From positions 1 through 5,977 of the forward strand of contig JASHZA010000236.1 of the NCBI GenBank assembly GCA_030042765.1: a stretch of 5,977 nucleotides of DNA, read 5' to 3'. A model generated the notes under the pieces. It was given only the letters and a program-made list of their open reading frames with translations. It made no database searches and had not been told where the DNA came from. Origin of the DNA: Candidatus Binataceae bacterium (GTDB lineage Bacteria; Desulfobacterota; Binatia; Binatales; Binataceae). Below are positions 1 to 3,964 of this stretch, one piece after another. A program made the position numbers and the translations under genes. Numbering within the stretch: position 1 is the first letter of the stretch; the number at the start of each line of letters is the position of its first letter.

Positions 1-883
1 TAGCGAAACCGAGGTCGGCTGGATAGCCCAAGAGCGAGAAAATCAGGGCCTTACCCCCCTCCTGACTCACCAGCTTGCCCGGAATCAGGAAGGTCGCCCG
101 CTCAATCAGCAATCCTACGGCCTCGATCAGCAGGACGATGACCAGGGTCACGTGCTGATGGAGAATTTTCATCAAGATGAAGATCTCGGCGGGCCCCATA
201 CTCCACGCCACGAGATAACAGAGGCAGGCTGCAACGAGACGCGAGCGATGGCGAGCATAAAAGTCAATGAGAATAGAATCGGCTTCGTTAGCAGCAGCCT
301 TTACCTCAGGGTTCGCCAGATGAGACAGTTCAAGTTTGGCCGCCGCCTTCCAGAGTTGGGAGAACGGGCGTTTCAACTGTACATAAAAGAAGCCGCCAGC
401 AAGGCCGAGCGCGATTGCGAATCCGCCTATCAGGGGCCACATAAGACGATGCATTTCGGCTTCGAAGGGCAGCGAGGTGAGCAGCGCTCCGGTGATAAAG
501 CCGATTTGGCCGATGGCTTCCGCAAGCGAGGCCACGACGACCGTGGCGAGTCCGATCGCCATCGCGAGTTTCCGGCGCACCATCATTGCCATTACAAATT
601 GACCGCCCAACTGGCCTGAGGGTGTGACGTAATCGATCGCTTCGCCAGCGATCCGCGAGACGAATAGCTCGCCAAAGCGCAGCTTGCGTGGATAGTTCTC
701 GATCGTCACGCGCCATCCGAGCGTATTGGCGACGCGCGCCACAGATTCGAGAGCAATCGTAACCGCGAGACCCCATCCGACCAACTGTACGTAATGCCAT
801 ACGTCATGAGCGCCAAAGCGACGGAGGAACCATACGTAGAAAGCTAAGGCGAGGAAGATTATGAGGGTTTCAAGTCGACGCAT
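1..883 (-). CDS. LPG-synthase-TM / UPF0104 family integral membrane protein (flippase-like), 3' end outside window
   Basis: From the ATG at 883 the minus strand stays open for 294 codons to the window edge. The translation is strongly hydrophobic, with probable membrane spans near residues 4-20, 33-50, 108-122, 125-137, 148-168, 224-242, 244-261 and 275-290. Two landmarks point to the lysylphosphatidylglycerol-synthase-TM/UPF0104 superfamily (which includes YbhN and HpnL): RIAGEAIDYVTPSGQLGG at residues 77-94, the family's G-E-A...TP...GG segment, and FLIPGKLVSQEGGKAL at 265-280, matching the C-terminal PG...EGG motif. Members are inner-membrane proteins linked to lipid or hopanoid transport; the substrate here cannot be read. 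Family members usually run to about 310-340 residues, so perhaps 20-50 are missing. The start is fixed by an in-frame TGA upstream and no other start between; no good Shine-Dalgarno is visible. It lies 158 bases downstream of the YchF-like gene on the same strand. Longer open frames overlapping it in other frames lack any family signature. Confidence 0.85.
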   Translation of the reverse strand, partial: MRRLETLIIFLALAFYVWFLRRFGAHDVWHYVQLVGWGLAVTIALESVARVANTLGWRVTIENYPRKLRFGELFVSRIAGEAIDYVTPSGQLGGQFVMAMMVRRKLAMAIGLATVVVASLAEAIGQIGFITGALLTSLPFEAEMHRLMWPLIGGFAIALGLAGGFFYVQLKRPFSQLWKAAAKLELSHLANPEVKAAANEADSILIDFYARHRSRLVAACLCYLVAWSMGPAEIFILMKILHQHVTLVIVLLIEAVGLLIERATFLIPGKLVSQEGGKALIFSLLGYPADLGFA

Positions 884-912
884 CAGATGGGGAAGTCCGT
901 AACCAAGGCGTG

Positions 913-929
913 CCGGACACGTGTTCCGG
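913..929. repeat. Palindrome CCGGA-N7-TCCGG centred on CACGTG
   Basis: The sequence CCGGACACGTGTTCCGG has an 8-base perfect palindrome (ACACGTGT, 917-924) flanked by CCGG on both sides, offset by one base. As RNA it can form a 5-bp stem with a 7-base loop. It sits about 30 bases upstream of the membrane-protein start at 883, in a position suitable for an operator or a leader hairpin, but no function is shown. There is no T-run on either side, so it is not a convincing terminator. Confidence 0.35.
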
Positions 930-973
930 TCATTCTTTCAGCAGCGTGGCAGTAGCGCAAGGCGGGTCAACCC

Positions 974-990
974 TCGCACATCCGGTGCGA
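974..990. repeat. Inverted repeat TCGCAC-N5-GTGCGA
   Basis: This is a perfect 6-bp inverted repeat with a 5-base spacer, in the gap between the YchF-like gene (stop at 1042) and the membrane-protein gene (start at 883). On the minus strand it lies about 50 bases past the stop codon but no T-run follows, so termination is unlikely or Rho-dependent at best. It could be an operator. The 884-1041 gap shows no clear -35/-10 pair for the downstream gene; a TTGACC on the minus strand near 969-964 lacks a good -10 partner. Confidence 0.3.
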
Positions 991-1041
991 ACAAGGCGAA
1001 GCTGCGGTCTTGGGAGAGTTGCGCAGAGTCTCCACACAAGA

Positions 1042-2088
1042 TTAGATCTTAAACCGGACGTGAATAATGTCGCCATCCTGCATAACGTAGTCACGTCCCT
1101 CGAGCCTGAGTTTACCTGCTTCCTTGACCTTGGCATCCGAGCGCAGCGCCGCAAAATCTTCGTAGCTAACGACTTCGGCCCGGATGAAACCGCGCGCGAT
1201 ATCGGAATGAATGCGAGCGGCCGCCTCGAGCGCAGTCGCGCTTCGCCGCAGCGACCATGCGTGTGCCTCCGGTTCTCCGGCCGTGTAAAAGGTAATCAAT
1301 CCCAGGTCGCGATAGAGTGCCGCGATCAGACGGTCGCGGGCCGGAGCTTCTAGCCCAGCCTCGTGAAGCAGTTCGTGCTGGCTTGCGCTGTCGAGTTCCC
1401 ACAACTCGGCCTCGAAACTTGCCGCGAGTCTGAAGACGTCGACGCCGCGGGACTTCAATCCGGCGCTCTCGGCGGTCGACAGTTCGGCCGTCGCGCGATC
1501 GGCATCGCAATTGATCACGGCGATCGCGGGTTTGCGAGAAAGGAAACCGAAGCTCGAGAAAGCCTGCATCTCCTGTGCGGTCAGTTCGAGCAAACGCAGC
1601 GGCCTGCCATCTTCGAGCCATTTGAGACATTTCTCGAGCGCCGCTCGTTCGAAATCTATGGGGCTTTTCTCTTTTTTCAGCCGCTCGAGTCGGCGTTCGG
1701 CTTGATCGAAATCCGCGAAGATCAATTCGCCGTCGACTCTTTCGACCGCGGGCGCCAGGGGTGTCTGCCGTCCGGCGAAATCTGGAATCACCATGAGTAG
1801 CGCGTCGACGTCGCGAATCATCGGCAGGAGACTGGGGTCAAGTGCCGCGCCCTCTTTCTGTTCCTTGGGATTGGGCGCGAAGTCGAGCACAGTCAGCTCG
1901 ACCGGAACCTTTTTCTTCGATCCATAGGTTGCTTCGAGGAAGTCAAGGCGCGGATCGGCAACTTTGATCTGGCCGAAGCGGGCGCGATTTTTCGCGTCGG
2001 CCTGGCCGGGAAGCGGAGCAAGCCCTGTCAGGGCATGAAACACGGTCGATTTTCCGACGCCTCGGGCGCCAATTATTCCTGTTTTCAC
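1042..2088 (-). CDS. Divergent YchF/OLA1-family P-loop protein (DUF933 C-terminal domain)
   Basis: This 348-residue protein resembles YchF, the Obg-related, ribosome-associated ATPase (about 363 residues in E. coli). Visible landmarks in order: P-loop GARGVGKS at 7-14; VADPRLD at 43-49; a helical insert at about 125-160 ending in ALEKCLKWLEDG; FLSRKPAIAVIN at 182-193; and the conserved YchF/TGS-like end (FYTAGEPEAHAW 267-278, AARIHSDIARGFIRAE 290-305, KEAGKLRLEGRDYVMQDGD 322-340). Several other YchF hallmarks are absent. The G3 DxAGL is replaced by DFAP (69-72), the NxxE adenine-specificity motif by NCDA (193-196), and the position of the catalytic His seems to be Met99. The GTG at 2088 is preferred to the GTG at 2121: GGAG lies 9 bases upstream and the protein then begins MKTGIIG, as in the family. 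It is transcribed divergently from the hydrolase. It is probably a paralogue of housekeeping YchF; nucleotide preference and role are unknown. Confidence 0.88.
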   Translation of the reverse strand: MKTGIIGARGVGKSTVFHALTGLAPLPGQADAKNRARFGQIKVADPRLDFLEATYGSKKKVPVELTVLDFAPNPKEQKEGAALDPSLLPMIRDVDALLMVIPDFAGRQTPLAPAVERVDGELIFADFDQAERRLERLKKEKSPIDFERAALEKCLKWLEDGRPLRLLELTAQEMQAFSSFGFLSRKPAIAVINCDADRATAELSTAESAGLKSRGVDVFRLAASFEAELWELDSASQHELLHEAGLEAPARDRLIAALYRDLGLITFYTAGEPEAHAWSLRRSATALEAAARIHSDIARGFIRAEVVSYEDFAALRSDAKVKEAGKLRLEGRDYVMQDGDIIHVRFKI

Positions 2089-2097
2089 CGAAAAGCA

Positions 2098-2101
2098 CTC
2101 C
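2098..2101 (-). promoter_or_regulatory. Shine-Dalgarno site deciding the YchF-like start
   Basis: On the minus strand GGAG lies 9 bases before the GTG at 2088. The alternative in-frame GTG at 2121 has no purine-rich stretch at the right distance and would add an 11-residue tail not seen in YchF proteins, which begin directly with the strand leading to the P-loop. This site therefore supports the shorter reading. Confidence 0.65.
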
Positions 2102-2140
2102 GAATTTTCCAAGAGTTGCACATTGCAGACGCTTGAGTAA

Positions 2141-2165
2141 GGCCCGCGCCTTTGCGGCGCGGGTC
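2141..2165. repeat. GC-rich hairpin in the divergent intergenic region
   Basis: CCCGCGCC (2143-2150) and GGCGCGGG (2156-2163) form a perfect 8-bp stem around a TTTGC loop. On the plus strand it extends to 10 pairs with one G-U wobble. It lies between the starts of the divergent YchF-like and hydrolase genes, so it could be a leader-RNA structure for either transcript or a DNA site. No T-run follows on either strand, so it is not a typical intrinsic terminator. I see no confident -35/-10 pair for either gene in the junction; TATGGT at 2183-2188 is a weak -10 candidate for the hydrolase. Confidence 0.5.
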
Positions 2166-2202
2166 ATCACGTCAGCTCAGCTTATGGTAGACAATGAGGC
2201 CG

Positions 2203-2222
2203 GTGCGTGTCGCACAGGAGGA
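2203..2222 (+). promoter_or_regulatory. Strong Shine-Dalgarno of the hydrolase gene with an abutting small hairpin
   Basis: AGGAGGA at 2216-2222 lies 8 bases before the ATG at 2230 and is a near-perfect anti-SD match. It fixes this start over the in-frame ATG at 2194, which lacks such a site. Directly upstream, GTGCG-TGT-CGCAC (2203-2215) can fold into a 5-bp stem with a 3-base loop that ends at the first base of the SD site, and might affect ribosome access. Confidence 0.7.
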
Positions 2223-2229
2223 TTCCACG

Positions 2230-3510
2230 ATGCCAAAGGCGCCTGCAGACTATCAGACCCGCTACCCCGTAGATTTTGGTGATATCGATCCGGCCGTTCG
2301 CCAGACGGTCGTGCAACTGTACGCCGCGGACGGTATCAAATCGCGGGGCTTGCTGTATCTGCCGCCTGATCGCAAGCCGCGCACCGTCGTCATCATGGCG
2401 CATCCGCGCGCTGATTTCGCCCAACATTACTCGATCCCCTTCTGGGTCGAAGCGGGTTTCGCCGCCTTCGCGCAGAACACGCGCTACCTAAATAACGACT
2501 CGATGATGCTGCATGAGAATCTGCTGATAGACCTCGCGGCAGGGATTCGCTATCTGCGTGAGGAGCAGGGCTTCGAGCGCATCGTAATGCTCGGGAATTC
2601 GGGCGGTGGATCGCTTTTCGCCTACTACGACGCCGAGGCGCGTCTACCCAAGGGTTTGCGGGTCTCGACGCCTCCGGGAGGGGGCCCGCCAGACCTCAAT
2701 CAGTTCGATTTCCCCACTGCAGACGGCTTTATTCTGCTCGCGGCCCATCCTGGACAGGGGAAGGTCCTGATGGGTTCAATCGATGCGGCAGTGGTGGACG
2801 AGGGGAATCCGTTCGCGACCGACCCGGCGTTGGATCTTTACGATGAGCGCAACGGCTTCAGGATACCACCGGCCGAGACCCGTTACGATGCGCAATGGCT
2901 GGTACGCTACCGTGAGGCACAGCATGCGCGCGTTGCGCGGATTGACGCGATCGCCCGAAGCCATATCGCGGACGCGCAGAACGCTCGGGCAGCCGCTAAG
3001 GGCGGGGATTTTGGCAAGTCACCGGCGGATTCCCGCATGCTTGTGCAACGGCGAATGATGGCGCCGCGAATAATGGTGGTGTATCGCACGCTGGCGAATC
3101 CCAACTACTTCGATCTCTCGCTGGACTCGTCGGAACGCGTGGTCGGGTCGATCTTTGCGGCTCGTCCGGAACTGTTCAACTATCATGCCTTTGGCCTGGG
3201 CCACGTCGTCACGCCCGACGCGTGGTTGTCGACGTGGTCTGGACTGAGCTCTTATGCGAATCTGGCTCGGAATCTTACAAAGGTGAAAGTGCCGACCCTT
3301 GTGGTTGGCGCTAACGCCGACCAGGATATCTTCCTCTCAGACGTGCGCACCGAATTTGAGCAATCGGGGGCCGGCGACAAGCGGTTGGAGTTTATCGAGG
3401 GCGCGGATCATTTTATGCGCGCCGGCGGGACGAAATCGCATCTCGGTGACCCTCGTCCCCGGCTGATGAAACTGCTGACCGAATGGACCAGGGAGCGCTT
3501 TGCACCATAG
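2230..3510 (+). CDS. Alpha/beta hydrolase of unassigned substrate, 426 aa
   Basis: The alpha/beta-hydrolase fold is indicated by a probable nucleophile elbow LGNSGGGS (121-128, Ser124, GxSxG type), an oxyanion-side MAHPRADF (56-63) after strand TVVI, a late VPTLVVGANADQD (354-366) offering Asp364 or Asp366 as the acid, and EGADHFM (390-396) giving His394. The distance from nucleophile to acid, about 240 residues, is far above the usual 100-150. A large cap or insert (about 140-345) therefore separates them, with a glycine/proline-rich stretch TPPGGGPPD at 147-155 and a charged, Ala/Arg-rich helix-like part at about 228-258. No signal peptide is seen, so it is probably cytoplasmic. The start is set by AGGAGGA 8 bases upstream. 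It lies alone between a divergent neighbour and a gap of about 450 bases, so it is probably its own transcription unit. It could be an esterase, lactonase or C-C hydrolase; the sequence does not decide. Confidence 0.88.
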   Translation: MPKAPADYQTRYPVDFGDIDPAVRQTVVQLYAADGIKSRGLLYLPPDRKPRTVVIMAHPRADFAQHYSIPFWVEAGFAAFAQNTRYLNNDSMMLHENLLIDLAAGIRYLREEQGFERIVMLGNSGGGSLFAYYDAEARLPKGLRVSTPPGGGPPDLNQFDFPTADGFILLAAHPGQGKVLMGSIDAAVVDEGNPFATDPALDLYDERNGFRIPPAETRYDAQWLVRYREAQHARVARIDAIARSHIADAQNARAAAKGGDFGKSPADSRMLVQRRMMAPRIMVVYRTLANPNYFDLSLDSSERVVGSIFAARPELFNYHAFGLGHVVTPDAWLSTWSGLSSYANLARNLTKVKVPTLVVGANADQDIFLSDVRTEFEQSGAGDKRLEFIEGADHFMRAGGTKSHLGDPRPRLMKLLTEWTRERFAP

Positions 3511-3577
3511 GACTGTTGAAAAAATATTCCGGTAGCAAAGCTGAATCCTTGCTTGGCTCGTTGCCGCAGCGGAGTTT

Positions 3578-3630
3578 AGGACTTGGGGCGAGGCATTTGG
3601 AGACGATGCGCAGTCGGCCCAAGTCCTTTT
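3578..3630 (+). terminator. Possible terminator after the hydrolase gene (long-loop inverted repeat plus T-run)
   Basis: AGGACTTGGG (3578-3587) is perfectly complementary to CCCAAGTCCT (3618-3627), which runs directly into TTTTAG. The 10-bp stem encloses about 30 bases that can themselves pair weakly (GCAT/ATGC). It lies about 70 bases after the hydrolase stop and could end that transcript. The loop is long and the T-run short for an intrinsic terminator, so a structured RNA or a mobile-element scar are alternatives. Confidence 0.4.
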
Positions 3631-3808
3631 AGTTGTGGTTCATGGGTTAACGCAGAGTCCCCGCAAGCGAACCCGGTCCGAATGTTAGTTCCGTTCTTAG
3701 GGAACCCCGTTGAGCGGTTTCGCCTTGGTATCAATCTGCTGAAATACGAAGAAAAGACAAAGCTTCGAAAGTAGCTGGCAGAAGTCGGTCTTCGGTGTAG
3801 GTTTAGGC

Positions 3809-3836
3809 TATGATAGTCTTTAACGGTAGATATGAT
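3809..3836 (+). promoter_or_regulatory. Two TATGAT hexamers, candidate -10 elements upstream of the phosphorylase gene
   Basis: TATGAT occurs at 3809-3814 and again at 3831-3836, 22 bases apart; each matches 5 of 6 bases of the sigma-70 -10 consensus. Neither has a convincing TTGACA-like -35 box at 16-18 bases. They lie 130-155 bases before the phosphorylase ATG, in the more A/T-rich part of the gap, a plausible promoter site. This rests only on hexamer matches. Confidence 0.25.
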
Positions 3837-3957
3837 GCCTGTCGAAGTGCTGGTAATCGCTTCGAGCAAAAAAGGGCAAAAAGGAGTGAAGCTCAGGTCG
3901 CACCGTAAGATTGTCGAATCGTTTACGCAACTTTCGGCGCGATTTTTTGAGAGCTGA
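3832..3957 (+). CDS. Possible small basic ORF (41 aa) ending just before the phosphorylase gene
   Basis: An ORF with tandem ATGs (3832 and 3835) runs 41 codons to a TGA at 3955-3957, 7 bases before the phosphorylase ATG. The product would begin MMPVEVLVIASSKKGQKG and is rich in Lys/Arg, with a short hydrophobic N-terminus and a basic middle. No Shine-Dalgarno is clear for either ATG; the AAGGAG at 3881-3886 lies inside the ORF. It could be a leader peptide allowing translational coupling to the phosphorylase, but a 41-codon open stretch can arise by chance, and one TATGAT overlaps its start. I do not recognise it. Confidence 0.2.
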   Translation: MMPVEVLVIASSKKGQKGVKLRSHRKIVESFTQLSARFFES

Positions 3958-3964
3958 TGAGAGA

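Larger units (their letters stand above)
3511..3964. other. Intergenic region between hydrolase and phosphorylase genes, no convincing full gene
   Basis: This gap of about 450 bases appears richer in A/T than the flanking genes, notably around 3740-3775 and 3865-3890. It contains a 10-bp inverted repeat followed by a T-run, two TATGAT hexamers, an A-rich tract with an AAGGAG not followed by a suitably spaced start, and a short ORF before the phosphorylase. Open frames of 63 and 97 codons on opposite strands overlap each other at about 3576-3869; neither has a recognisable motif or a good ribosome site. No tRNA, rRNA or transposase remnant is visible. It may hold regulatory sequence, a small RNA or a decayed gene. 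Confidence 0.6.

Noticed and set aside
330..800. 156-codon minus-strand ORF and the 155-codon plus-strand ORF at 152-619
   Set aside because: Both are Arg/His/Ser-rich, without motifs, and lie over the hydrophobic membrane-protein frame that shows clear family motifs.
1363..1800. Plus-strand ORFs at 910-1353, 1363-1800 and 1511-1705
   Set aside because: Most of this stretch is antisense to the YchF-like gene and the products show no family signature or ribosome site.
2089..2121. N-terminal extension of the YchF-like protein from the GTG at 2121
   Set aside because: There is no Shine-Dalgarno before it, and the family begins at the residue given by the GTG at 2088, which has GGAG 9 bases upstream.
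2194..2229. N-terminal extension of the hydrolase from the ATG at 2194
   Set aside because: AGGAGGA lies inside this stretch at ideal distance from the ATG at 2230, so the extension is 5' leader.
3510..3523. GGACTGTTGAAAAA resembling the terminus of some insertion sequences
   Set aside because: No matching inverted end, target duplication or transposase fragment is found in the window; the similarity is short and from memory.
3868..3874. AAAAAAG slippery heptamer, considered as a programmed frameshift feeding into the phosphorylase
   Set aside because: The heptamer is not in the frame of the small ORF, the phosphorylase frame has a TGA at 3887-3889, and GT35 enzymes need no such N-terminal extension.
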